This document shows positions 1 to 11,434 of a stretch of DNA of 64,000 nucleotides, one piece after another (position 1 is the stretch's first letter; each line of letters opens with the position of its first letter). Under the pieces are notes generated by a model. That model was not told the origin of the DNA. It did not search any database and saw only the letters and a program-made list of their open reading frames with translations. This stretch comes from Hypericum androsaemum (taxonomy: Eukaryota; Streptophyta; Magnoliopsida; Malpighiales; Hypericaceae). Location: the NCBI GenBank assembly GCA_963995505.1, contig OZ023182.1:8796707-8860706 (forward strand), written 5' to 3'. Made by a program: the position numbers and the translations under genes.

Positions 1-113
1 TCCGAGGGTGGCTACTCGAGGCATTATATTTCATTGATGCATTACATGGAAAACATACTTTATTTTTCATGGAGATGACACATCGGTGAGAGCTCTTATG
101 TTTGTGTTTTCAG

Positions 114-760
114 GTATGATGTTGAATTGTTTGTATCACACAGATTTCTTGAATCCGGGGAGGCTGTAAGTATCTTTTTTTTTTCTGAAATTACTCTACC
201 GGTTTTATCATGGCGAGGTGCTCTTACGTCAATTTGCAGATTTATCTGATGGACCGTGTGATTTGTTAAAGGAAGTTTGTGTTAGATATGTTGGATTTGG
301 GGCCGAGGAAGACGAGTGGGTGAGCGTGAAAAACGCTGTCCGAGAGCGCTCCATTCCTCTAGAGAATATAGAATGCCAGAAGGTGAAGGTTGGAGATCTC
401 GTCTGCTGCTACCAGGTGATCCACATTGCACTTCTCCTCCCATCACATCGAACCTGTCATCCCCGTGTGGCTGCATAACTCGGTGGCTCTTTGGTTTGAA
501 CTCAGGAGAAGAGGGACCAAGCAAGATACTATGATGCTCATGTTGCCGACATTCAACGGAGGATGCATGACATTAGGGGTTGCAGGTGTCTCTTCTTGAT
601 TCGATACAATCATGATAACACCGAGGTAAATTATCGCGACAAAAATGTCTTTATGCAATGGGAATGTCGCTGCAATTTTCTTGATGGAAGTACTGATACT
701 CCAATTGTTTAACAGGAAAGAGTTTGTTTGAAGAGGTTGTGTCGTAGGCCAACACATTAG
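114..760 (+). CDS. SHH2: SAWADEE-domain protein, SHH2-like, 3' end only
   Basis: This is the C-terminal part of a plant SAWADEE homeodomain homologue; the homeodomain exons lie upstream of the window. I read four phase-0-joined exons: 114-165, 272-415, 506-625 and 716-760 (TAG). Together they encode a SAWADEE module that starts around [11 protein letters not shown], continues through [13 protein letters not shown] and the RERSIPLE segment, and ends RLCRRPTH. The zinc-binding part is visible as the MHDIRGCRC stretch. In the family, SAWADEE is a tandem-Tudor-like fold that reads methylated histone H3K9; SHH1 recruits RNA polymerase IV for RNA-directed DNA methylation, while SHH2 is less well characterised. 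The 271/272 acceptor has a weak pyrimidine tract but gives correct phase and the family junction. No in-frame damage was seen in these exons. Confidence 0.85.
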
Positions 761-3700
761 GTTTGGCTGAGCAGCTTCAATCGACCCTACTTGTTACGTC
801 AGGGTCGACTGATCTGAACTCTTGCAGTGACAATCTCTATCCATCCCTGGTACGGTGTTGGCCATGGACGGACGGACTGATCGCCGATCTAGCGGGTAGG
901 TGGTAGGGCATATGGCACTGCAACTACAGAGATTGTTTGATGCTGGTATGATGATGTCACGTACAAAGAGGGACGTGCCTTCAAAAAGATGTTTCTTCTT
1001 CCAAAGACTGCTCCTGAAACCAAGCCGCGATTGATTATTGCAGGAAGTAATATGGAAATCTGCAGATGTCTTATAATACAGAACGGTGCTTCAATAAAGT
1101 CAACCATTTTTAAGGCATTCTAATGTACAGATTCAGTATCATTAGCTTCCTTAGAGCCATTTACATCAGGAAAACTCTCCCATCATATTCAGTAGTCAAA
1201 TAAGTTCATCCAGTCGGTATTGGCGATTCAGATATCGAACCGTGCCCGAGAGCACAATCAAGAGCAACCTGTGGTTTCACCTTAAGCTAGGACGAACTAT
1301 CACTTGAGCGTTTAACCGCACTTTTTTCCTCGCAGAAGTTCAGTATCACAATGCTAATATTTATCCAGACATAAACCAAATGCTTGTGCCATACCAAAGG
1401 GAAAAGCCTCTGGAAAGAAATTTCTCAAGTAACCGAGTGTAGCTAGTGGTCTACAGAATATCCATAAAAGAAGAATGTACATATTCATTGTGGCCAGTTT
1501 GATGGTGGTCTTTGGTAAAACATGCTGAACATGCATCTGCATGCTGCTATCAGTCTGCAGAAGTAAATACCGCTAAATCACAAATCAAAGACAGAAATAA
1601 TGCAAATTGGTTCCACGCTATTGAATTCAGATTAGTCGAGAGTCGCTAGAATGTTCGAAAGAAGACCCCTCGATTGCTCAGTTCCAGGTTGCAAGCAGTT
1701 TACACTTAAACATCAGTGAAGCAGAGGCTTAATACAAGAGACTACTGTAACATGGCAAGTTCACAGATGGAACACTTGGTAATACTAGCATACCGTAGCA
1801 GGGGGACCTTTTCTTCCAAAAAGTGCTTTTTCTCATTTCAGGGGGGAAGGGGAAAAACACATTCACATAGCTGATCATATTAGCAAGGATATCCTTTATA
1901 AGGTTTTCACGCCCAACAAGCATTTTGGCAGACAAGAGAGCAAGGATTAACTCACATGGAGAAAGGCACAGGTTTTGATCTAGAATTCCTCGATGACCGT
2001 CAAAGTGAAAAACTTGAAAACAGAAGGAAAAAAGTCAAGTGCACGGGAAGCTATATGAGTTTAGGAAGATGAATGCAAGCTCCTTTTTTTTGGTCGAAAA
2101 GAGTGGCAAGAGCCCGACACCTCTATTTCATCAGAGTTATCAATAAGAAGCAAACCTTGCACAATGTCTGCTTGTGATGCAAAAGAGGATAAACCAGTAG
2201 GCAAAGTAAGGTCAAGTTAGCTAATGGGCGTCAGAACACGCATTGGCTTCACGGTATATGCGGCCAACCTGTACGGTCCATGCTCGTGATAGAAGCTCGT
2301 GATAGAAGCTCCTGAATATCGTGGAGGACATTTCTGATGGTAGTGTAGGAGTATCTGTCTGTAAATGCAATCAACTTGGAAGTTAATGGAGTAGCATAAA
2401 TAACAAGATCACTACTGTTTCTCTGAAGAAAGTTGGCAGTCCCGCAGGTTGTGCATTACACAAATTGCTAATGTAATACATAATGCCACAGAGAGGACAT
2501 GGATAACAAGAAACACTGCAAATTCATGGAAGACAAATTATCACAAATAAACTTTGGTGGAATCAAGAGTAACGGAAAGGAGAAGTAGAAAGAACTAAAA
2601 GCAACGACTCACCTTAGAGGGCTGCTCAGGCTGGCATGAATCTTCATGCCTTCTCATGAACATAAATGGGTATTGCACTACCATGACACAAGGGACTGCT
2701 CACAACTTAACATGAAGTTCAAATGAAGGAAAAAAAAAGACATACCAGTAAAACAGTTAAAACAATGCATAACCCCATACCAAATAAACTGTGAATCTTT
2801 AAGAAGACATAACCACGACATCAAAGCCCATCTGTACGGAAAGCACGAGTCTCTACCAGGTTTTCATCAAGGAAAGCAAAATCTGTTAACAAAGATTTAT
2901 AGATGTGAATGGTCAAGTTTTCATGTGGCAGATATCGGCTTCCTAGAACCGGAAATGCTACAAATTGCCTCACCAACCAAGGGATAATCCTCCCATTTAC
3001 CAAAGTCAAGAAAATTCATGAGCCTAGGTGTTTAAACGATAGAAAATGGTGGATAAACAATAGAAAATGGCACAGCGATCAGAGACTAGGTGTTTCCAAA
3101 ATGTAAACTGTGCTTGAAATGATGAGCTTTTATCAGAAAGAAAACAAGTTTCTAATTAAGATCAGCCATAAGCAGGTAAAGTCACCTTGTGTACTGATAA
3201 AGGGAAACCGTTGGTTATGCCACCACCGATTTCGAAGACCACTGGGAATATTGCAAGCACAAGTGAATAATTATTTAACTAAATGAGAAAATACAATGAC
3301 ACAGGAAAACCAAAAGTGAATAATTATATAACTAAATGAGAAAATACAATGACACAGGAAAACCAAAAGTATACAATAAGTGCATCTCGCACTTTCAAGT
3401 GAAGGAATCCATTTAGTACTGGGTCAAAACATGGTTGTTAGCTCGAGACAGAAAGCGAATGGCACATACAGAACATTTGAGAATGCCCCAGCACTTTGCA
3501 AAATCATGCTAGCACATCCTCAGCAACACCCTCTACACGATATCTCGACCCATGCACACTTCCTCAATAGAGTTGTTCATTACTATACAAAATTCCTAGT
3601 AGCAGGTGAACCAACCTTGTTCTAGAGACTAGGAAGCACTTGAAACTAGGTCCTCAACATTTGAGGGCAACTGTCAAGTGCGGATTTGTATACAGAGACA

Positions 3701-3820
3701 CTCCAAAGACAAGACCCTGAAATTAGCTTGCTCATTTCACTTCATAAAAGGGCCGCAACTGCACTGTTGGGCCAATAAGCAGCATTACATGGAACAGAAT
3801 CCCGTCAAAACTGGAGTCTT
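761..3820. other. Convergent intergenic region, no gene seen
   Basis: This stretch lies between the 3' end of the SHH2-like gene and the 3' end of the kinase gene and probably includes both 3' UTRs. It has only short random ORFs. There is a small 15-bp direct repeat near 2283-2312 and the 53-bp tandem duplication listed separately. I recognise no protein, RNA gene or transposon end in it. Confidence 0.5.
3262..3367. repeat. 53-bp tandem duplication
   Basis: Two head-to-tail copies of a 53-bp AT-rich unit beginning agtgaataattat are visible at 3262-3314 and 3315-3367. They differ at about one base. They lie in noncoding DNA downstream of the kinase gene, and the near-identity suggests a recent local duplication. 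Confidence 0.85.
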
Positions 3821-6800
3821 TCAAGAAACAGTGCGACCATAGCAGACAGAAGCAATGTAAAGATTCTTGGCCCATTTCTCCTGAAAAATTGAAGAGGAAG
3901 AGGGTGAACATGAATAAATCTTGGTAAACACAAAAGAAGCGTTTAGACAGAATAGAAAGAACCTTGACATGAGTGCTAGGAAAAGCAGAAGTTCGAAGTG
4001 TCTCTTGAGTTTCATCGGCTGGTTTCCTTCTAGGCACACTCAGAACAAAAGCAGCTTGGTCCCAAGTTGCTGCTGTTGAAGTAATACGGTATCCATTCTC
4101 CCACCTTCGGTGAATTCCTTCACTAGGGTAGAGGAAATCTAGCTCCACCACCTGTTCGTTGCACAAGGTTGGGACGAAGATGAGCCATTGAACCATCTTT
4201 GCTGCAGAACTGCAATGAGAAAATCTATATGCAACAAAGAAGTACCTGATCAGAAAAACCTGCACCACGAGACATGACTATCGCCCATCTACTTCCAGCT
4301 GTTGCCATAGCAGTAACATAAAAACCTTCTCTCCACTTCTTATTAATCCACTTGAAGGGAAAAGAATCGCTAACTTTGTAGGACTGCTGGAGATATTGAG
4401 TTCCTAATTTCAGAAAAGCAAAAAGTTATTGGAGCATCTTATAAGGAAGTAAAAATTTATTTATATCGGACAATTTACCCACCCTTGGACATTACAACTA
4501 ATGAGCTCCCGTTATTTGCCCCAGCTATCGCACTTATGTAATAATTCTTTTCCCATTGTTCCATTATCCATTCCTGATAAAATTACAGAATGGCTATTGT
4601 ATAAGCATGGTAGTCAACGAAAGGCAGGGCAAGAACTTTAAATAACTCAAGAGAAGCAAAATCTTCAAACTCAATCAAATCCAGTGTAACCTATGGAGAG
4701 AAGGGAGATGGCCGACCTTATGGAGGAAGAAAGGCGAAAGCTCATAAACTTGAGCAGTGAAGCCAGTTCCTGCGTCCATTATCAGAGCCCATAGGTTCGA
4801 ACAAGAAGCAACACTACTAATATATAACCCATCATCATTTCCTTTTTCGATGTGCTGGGCAAGCCTAACATCAGCAACATTATAATGGTACCTACCATTT
4901 ATATGAAAGTATCAGGCTTTCTCACATTCATAAACAAAGTTCAATGATGAGCAACTCAATAAGTTAATCCAACTGAGTACCTTTGCTTCATGGGCCGACG
5001 AGCATTGTAAACACTGATCCATTGAGTTGCAGGCATCCCTACCCTCACCTTTTTCTTTGGTTGTTCATCCTCTTCTTCCTCCATGGTCAGACGTCCTCTC
5101 TTATGTCCAACCTGATAAACAAGCTTCATATCACACAAAAAAGGTCAAAACAATTATCAAAAAAGAATGGTGGAACACAGGAACAGAATGACGACAAAAA
5201 GCAAGTTACCTTCTGAGCCCCATCAGTATTTATTGGCCGAATATCTGGATTTGGACCAACGATTCCATCAAAGAGAGAGATATATTTGGCATAATTTGGT
5301 TCCTCGTCAAACTTCAGATTGACAACATACTCAATGAACAGCCTGAAAGGAACAGGACAAAAACAACACAAGGTTTCTGGGGAGGTAGCCATCTTCGTTT
5401 TGCAAACAAGGAACCCCTTGTTTTCTCCCTATAATAATCAAAATATTAGACTGGCAGTTAAGACAAACAGGACTAGTCATTTAAAATACATAAAACTCAT
5501 ACCTGATATCCTTGCCAAGGTAATCGACCACGCAAAAGAAAAATGAGCGTGTAGGCAAGAGATTCTAGGTCATCCCTCCTGCTGCCAGTTCTACCAAGAT
5601 GAGCATGAACACTGGCATATCGCACTGTTCCCCTGCAGTGCAACAATAATAGAAAAAAATGAGCCACCGCACAGAGCAGAAACTGTCTATGAAAAAAGGA
5701 GAGATGCTTGACCTGAAAACATCTGGCCGCTGATCATACTCAACATGCAAGCCCGTAGAATTATCCCGCCACCTCGTTGCTGTTAGTTTAAAATGCGATG
5801 TTAATCAATGACATCATTTTCAGCAAAACCACACTGGATATAAGATAAAAATGTCAGGAATCATGTACTTAACCTAATCCAAGATCCACAAGGAATAGTT
5901 TTTTTTCTTCAGGAGTTCCCGGGGGACCAAGCAAAAAGTTCTCAGGCTTTACATCCCCGTGCACGTACCTGCCAGCCGAAAGCTAACAATTAGATTCACA
6001 TAACCATAGCACAGATCAAGTTGTACAATAGGTACCAATATCAACTAAATTTCGTAAGGATAAATTTGATTAGTAAGAAACTGTTTCATCCACACCTCAC
6101 CTCACATAAGTGCAAAAAAGTACATTTCTTTATCTATGTCAGCAAAAACCTGGCTACTTCAGGTAGCTCAACAGTGAGCCTCAAAGGTGGACTAAACCAC
6201 CAAAATATTGCAACAGCGTCATACACAAATCTATCTATAGAAACTTACACAGTGGCATCTTATACCACCAATTGTATCAAGTCTATCCTTGCAAAACCGG
6301 CTAACCAAAATATACCCTTTTCTACCCTTTTGAAAAGGACCATTGTCTACCCTTTTAAAGAAAGACCCTTTTCTGAAAAGGAAACAATCATCCCCAATAA
6401 ACAAAGAAGATGACCAGCAAAGATAGAAGAGAAAGAAAAATCACCCACCCTCTTGAATGCATCTTTTCCAGAATAGAAATTGCCTCAATGGCAATGCAAG
6501 CAACCATCTCAATAGACATCCTGAACATGGAATGACAAAAGGTAGATCAAAAAAAGGTAATATAACCAACCAAAATATAAAAGGGCATCCTCGGGGAGCA
6601 AGCGTTCCTCGGTTAGTGCAGGAGAAGGAGGGAAATGGGGGCACATGTGTACAGTTACCCTTGCATTTATTGCAGAGGCACATTTTTCACACCTTGAACC
6701 TGTGGCCAACAACTCACTAAAGAAGCAACTTACCCTTGCGCCGACACTTTCCCACCGACAATAGTTTGAGAAGAATCAACGAATCGAGAATCACTTACGT

Positions 6801-7566
6801 GTGCGAGTTATTATTCCAGACATCCCACAAGCTAGGGCCAAGCATATCCATAATCTGGATGGAACATTTTTTAATTGTCATTTTGAGTACCTCTCCGGAT
6901 AGCTGAAGTGAGAACATTATCCCGAAATTCAAATAGTACTTACCATAATGTAATAATCTCCCTGTCGTCCCTTGTAATGAACTCGTGGTACTCCGTGACT
7001 ACCTCCAAGGGCACTAAAAAACTCAACAGGAGCAGCAATTGTCATAAAACAGTTGGGCACAATAACTCGCTACTTTCCAAGATGATCAAGAAAACAAAAC
7101 GCTCTTACTTGTAAACCTGCCACTCGTAGGGTGGTCCGTAATTACATCCTTTGCTGCTCCTATGCTCGAACTTCATAGCCACCTGCAGTTCAAAGTTCAA
7201 ACCCGATAAATGAGGTACACCAATAAGACACAACTCACAATAAAACCAATAAGACACAACCCGAAAATGTGCATTCAATCGCGAACCTCTACTGCTCCAG
7301 CACCAGTTCTGTCACTCAAAGGAACCGCTCCCATTCGCCTACCGACATAAACCTGTCCAAACCCTCCCTTGCCAAGCTTTCTATCAATTCTATAAGTAGG
7401 CGAACCCCCAACCGATACCTGTTCATCAAACAAAGAGTTAGATTCCCCCTAAACAGAAACGCAGCCGCTTCAATTCGAAACGAACGACCTTCTCGGGAAG
7501 GGGAGCGGTGCTGCCCTCTTCTTCGCCGGCGGCGGCCTTGTCACCGCCGCTGTCGAACTCGTCCAT
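3821..7566 (-). CDS. HD16: Casein kinase 1-like protein, HD16/EL1 family
   Basis: Sixteen coding exons on the minus strand join into a 598-residue protein: 7489-7566, 7287-7418, 7109-7182, 6944-7013, about 6800-6855, 6449-6520, 5874-5968, 5713-5779, 5503-5632, 5210-5428, 4981-5111, 4717-4891, 4483-4573, 4246-4403, 3963-4151 and 3821-3880. Visible kinase features are the glycine loop KLGKGGFG (about residues 40-47), Lys74 in VAMK, the catalytic HGDVKPEN (Asp166), and DLG in place of DFG at about 189. The family C-terminal half follows and ends [11 protein letters not shown]. Rice EL1/HD16 phosphorylates SLR1 and Ghd7 in gibberellin and flowering control. The start chosen, MDEFDSGG, lacks the longer basic N-terminus (MPELRSG type) of many homologues, which are near 700 residues; an unseen upstream exon is possible. 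Confidence 0.93.
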
Positions 7567-8504
7567 CTCCGGCGGCTGCTCTCTCCTCCTTCGTCCCCTG
7601 TTCTTCGAGATCGATCGCGTTCGGGGTCTAAACTAGGGTGAGGTTATCTCGCGGTGGTCCTCTCGGCTATGCAGCTCGGGCATACGGCGGCGCCGGGGAA
7701 GCTTCCGGAACCAGGAAGCTCGATTCGATCGTGGGCGAATTAGGGGTAATTTGGAATGGAGAGTTAAAGATAGGTGAAATAAAAAGGGGGAAAAATTAGG
7801 GATTTGGTTTTGTCGTAATTTTGGAGATCTATGGAGGGAAATTGGAAACAGTAGGTTGGTTTGGGAGAGGGATAGATAGTTTTAGTACAGACAACTTGTC
7901 TGAGACAAGAGGCAGAGGATAGACAGACTGACGTTAGAGAAACAAAGAAACAGACTGTTTCGAATTTAAATTATTCGAAAAATCTTGTTTAAATTATAAT
8001 TACCCGTTACTAGTTGATTTTAGCAATTGTTAAAATGCATAAAGCATAGGTAATAAAAGGACTCAAATGTGTTGCCAATTTGACATGTCACATGGTAAAT
8101 ACGATTTTCCTAATTTGAGACGTGGCACCTGCTTTAACAGTTAATTAATTTATAACATTTCCATAAAACGCAAATTCGTAGATTTCCTACTCACCCGTAT
8201 CGTACCTGTGAGGTAATATTTATGACCATTAACTTTTACTGAAGGAATATAAATATAAATAATAAATTACCTACCATATCTTGGTTTCTTTGTTACTTTG
8301 TACTTGGAATTTGTTCTTAAATTGGAAATTACTTTCCTAATATGGGGTGCAATGAATTTACTAAATAAATATTATAGGGGTTGGATCGGGTCCGGAATGG
8401 GCCCATGCCGAACCGTTTAGATTAAAGGACACGCAGGAGCTTTTTTGCCAAAAAGTTAAAACTAAGGGACGAAAATGAAAATAGCTCACGCGGCAGAGAA
8501 TCAC
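7567..8504. other. Kinase gene upstream region
   Basis: This is the 5' flank of the minus-strand kinase gene, with a GC-rich probable 5' UTR near 7567-7720 and AT-rich sequence beyond. I see no ORF of note and cannot place a TATA box with confidence. Confidence 0.4.
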
Positions 8505-8740
8505 CAATATGCCGTTATCGATAACTTGGCATGCCATTGTCGTAACCGTGACATACCACTATCGTAATCTTGGCATGCCATTATCGGTCCGACAGGGGAT
8601 CACCAACATGCCGTTATTGCTAAATGGCCATGCCGTTGTCGTAGCACGCAGACCATTATCAATAACTTGGTTTGCCAGTGTCGTAACCGTGACATGTCAG
8701 TGTCGTAACCGTAGCATGTTATTATCGGTCATTTCAGTCC
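8505..8740. repeat. Degenerate 20-25 bp minisatellite
   Basis: A short motif of the form atgccattgtcgtaaccgtg recurs about nine or ten times with substitutions, in units alternating between ttatcg and tgtcgtaac variants. A longer half-unit containing gatcaccaa recurs near 8500 and 8598, suggesting a higher-order duplication. The array happens to be open in one plus-strand frame, but the resulting protein is a repeat artefact with no recognisable domain. Confidence 0.7.
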
Positions 8741-10053
8741 AAACGGTTCAGAATGACCTCTTCACCCCCGACCCAATTCACTGCCAATATTATACATCTA
8801 TTTTATTTTATGCCTTGGCACCAAGTTGTCCCAGAAACTTAATTTTTTAGTCGGAAAAAGTCCACTTAAATACCATGTGGTATCGTAAAAAATCAAGTCA
8901 GTACCATATAGTTTAAAACGTATCAATTTAGTACCAAGTTCTCTGATGATGTAGCCTTCTCTCCTCCCTCATTTTCTCCTCTCTTCTTAGTAAATGACCC
9001 TACCCTGCCCGGCCACGTGGACCACGCCAGACGACATGAAGTAAGAGTGTATGATGGTACAGTTGGGTATTGCGAAGTAGAAATTAGATACAATCAGGCC
9101 AGAAGAAAGGGGCGTAAAAAACACTAAGTCCATTTGAAAAACGGAACGTGCTGCTGCGAAAAATTTCAAGCTTTCCACTACCCATGTTCACATGCGATTT
9201 CATGTTGTACTGAACTTGGAGGCATCTAATTTGCAAATAATAATTTATTGTTAATTTTTGAACTTGTAGATGGTTCTGTACGTGAAAAAGAAGGAACACA
9301 TACACGACGATTATTTTCAAGCAGTTTTCCAGGTATTATTTGAATAGTATTGATCTTTTGTTAGTTATTTTGTATCATTATTACAGACTTAATTTTTTTA
9401 AACTTTTGAAAGACCCTACCGGTAAAATCAAGAGTAGTCTAATTGACACACATCGTACCATCAGTGCTGGATGTGTATTGCTAGTAAAAGATCTAAGCAT
9501 ATATTATCCTTATTCTACGTTACTAAATTATTTTAAAACAACCACTGACTTATTTTATTATTTTCTTATCAGATTGATGTTTCTTATATCTAGAACCACA
9601 TACATTTCAGTTTCGATCAGAAAAATGTGATAAAAGTATTCAAGAAACAAGATTGGCCTCACCCCTAGAGGAGTTAATGATAAGAATGTCGTCAACATGT
9701 TCAAGAAACATGGCAAAATTTTGTTGTTATGTGTGGTTTGAGCTTGTTTTCATGTATTGTGTTGTTGTTATATGTTATTTGAGATTATTGTCATATATTG
9801 TGTTGTGTTATTTAAGACGAATGCGAGAGCTTTTAAATTCAGATTATATTTGTGTTAAAATTCTACAACCGTAACAACAAAAAAACACAAACCATCAATG
9901 ATAATTTGCAAAAAAATTATCATAATATAAAAAAATAATGTCCGGTACACTCAGTGAAAATAAACTAGTTCTTCTTCTTCCGCAGATGCTGGCCATGGAA
10001 ATCTAAAGAACTTTCAGTCGGACACCGTCTAATCGCATTTCTGGCTGCCCGAT
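8741..10053. other. Noncoding, with a lone transposon-end-like stretch
   Basis: At about 8857-8945 there is sequence of the kind found in long MULE terminal repeats (aagtccacttaaataccatg and repeated taccat/tagtacc phrases), but I find no matching inverted end in the window. The rest, to 10053, is AT-rich with short meaningless ORFs. No gene is recognised. Confidence 0.35.
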
Positions 10054-10894
10054 CTAGATGTAGGCGGGGCGGAGGAGACTCATGTTGCCCACCCTGATGC
10101 ACAACGTCTTCCACATGTACTGGCCTATCTTCATATGGAGAGTTAAATGGTGCTGGTGATACAGTCGCTCGAAACCCTTATGACGCCTAACTGGGGTGAG
10201 TGAATTATGATAAGCCTGTAACTTCTGCAACCAAATTCTGGTACTGGTAAGAGTATGGATTACCACTGGCACCCATCTGATTCCCCAGAGAGTGTATGCT
10301 TGGGTCCATTTGAGTCTAGGAACCACAGGGAGTCGGAGTCGGGTAGTGGTTCTGATGCTCAAAGGAGTAGTCCATATATGGACGGAATGAGGCAAAACCT
10401 AAATGGGACGATGGGGAAGGCATCTTGGGCCTCATATGATTCTCCCAGATGGGGAGGGGGGGGGGGATGCAATTTCATATGGGAATGACGACATCTGGTT
10501 TCCAACTTGGGTAGGCAGAAAAGGCACCTGCGATGATGTCAAAAAGTATGCTGTCATCGGCACCTACGCTGATGTTGGTATGTGCACTGACGTTAGAGAG
10601 TTCGTTGAGCTCGACATTTGGGTTCAGATCTCTGACGTGGATTGAAAATGTTGCATCAGCTCAATCATATGCAATGGTGTCCTCCTGCTGAGAAGGGTCT
10701 TACCACATTTATTTTGGGCTCCCCTCTCTTTTTCTCGAATAGCGTATGATGGCGTCTCTGCATGTGTCATAGTTGGTTGGGAGTCACAAATCAAGATATC
10801 GTCTCTGCTCTCCAGCACGTCCCAGTGCCACCTTAGACAACTGATGAACATAAGGATTGTCAGATGAGTGGCGTATACGCTCAACAACACTAGC
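10054..10894 (-). pseudogene. Plant mobile domain (PMD/MAIN-like) gene, C-terminal remnant
   Basis: Read on the minus strand, an acceptor at 10895 (tttgcag) opens a frame ASVVERIRHSSDNPYVHQL that ends at a stop 36 codons in. The following DNA still encodes, in broken frames, a proline/tyrosine-rich tail of the kind seen at the C-terminus of proteins annotated as serine/threonine phosphatase 7 long-form homologues (aminotransferase-like plant mobile domain). The matching upstream exon lies at 18549-18821, so the MULE at 10949-18434 interrupts this gene. Several stops and a long G run near 10448 mark it as decayed. Assignment rests on pattern memory of the family and on the paired exon. Confidence 0.5.
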
Positions 10895-11434
10895 CTGCAA
10901 AAAAATTACACCATTAAATTTTTTAAAGATCATTAGACATTTAATATAGAGAAAATTACTCTCAAGTCTCCCGTATTTGCTTAAATATACTCAAAAATTC
11001 CCATGTTTAAAAAATATACTCTGAAGTCTCCCGTGTTTGATTTTATTATACGTTCAGTCGGGTTCCTGGCTGATGTCATCTTCGATTTTTTTCATTTTTG
11101 TCATGAAAATGATAGAAATACCCCTAAAAAATTAAAAAACTCATTGTCTTCCTCGCTCCTCTTCTTCCCCGACCAAGGTGTCGACCAGCCCCATTCCGAA
11201 CCTGACATTGAGCACGTGACCTCCCTGGGAGAAAACCGCCTTTGTGAGACTGCCTTAAAGCAAATTGAAGATGTTTACCGGGGAACAGAAGAGGAACTTG
11301 ACAACGACGGCGACAACCACCTTACCGGGGGACCAGAAGAGGAACTTGATGGTGACAACGACCCACCCCGTCTGCTCTTCTCTATTGCCAAACCCCCAAT
11401 TAGAACAGCCCAGATTTTAATTAGGGTTCGTAAC

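Noticed and set aside
8509..8850. Plus-strand ORF over the minisatellite
   Set aside because: The repeating peptide is produced by the DNA repeat; no family resemblance.
8857..8945. A second complete MULE near 8.9 kb
   Set aside because: Only one end-like stretch is present; no inverse partner or 9-bp duplication was found.
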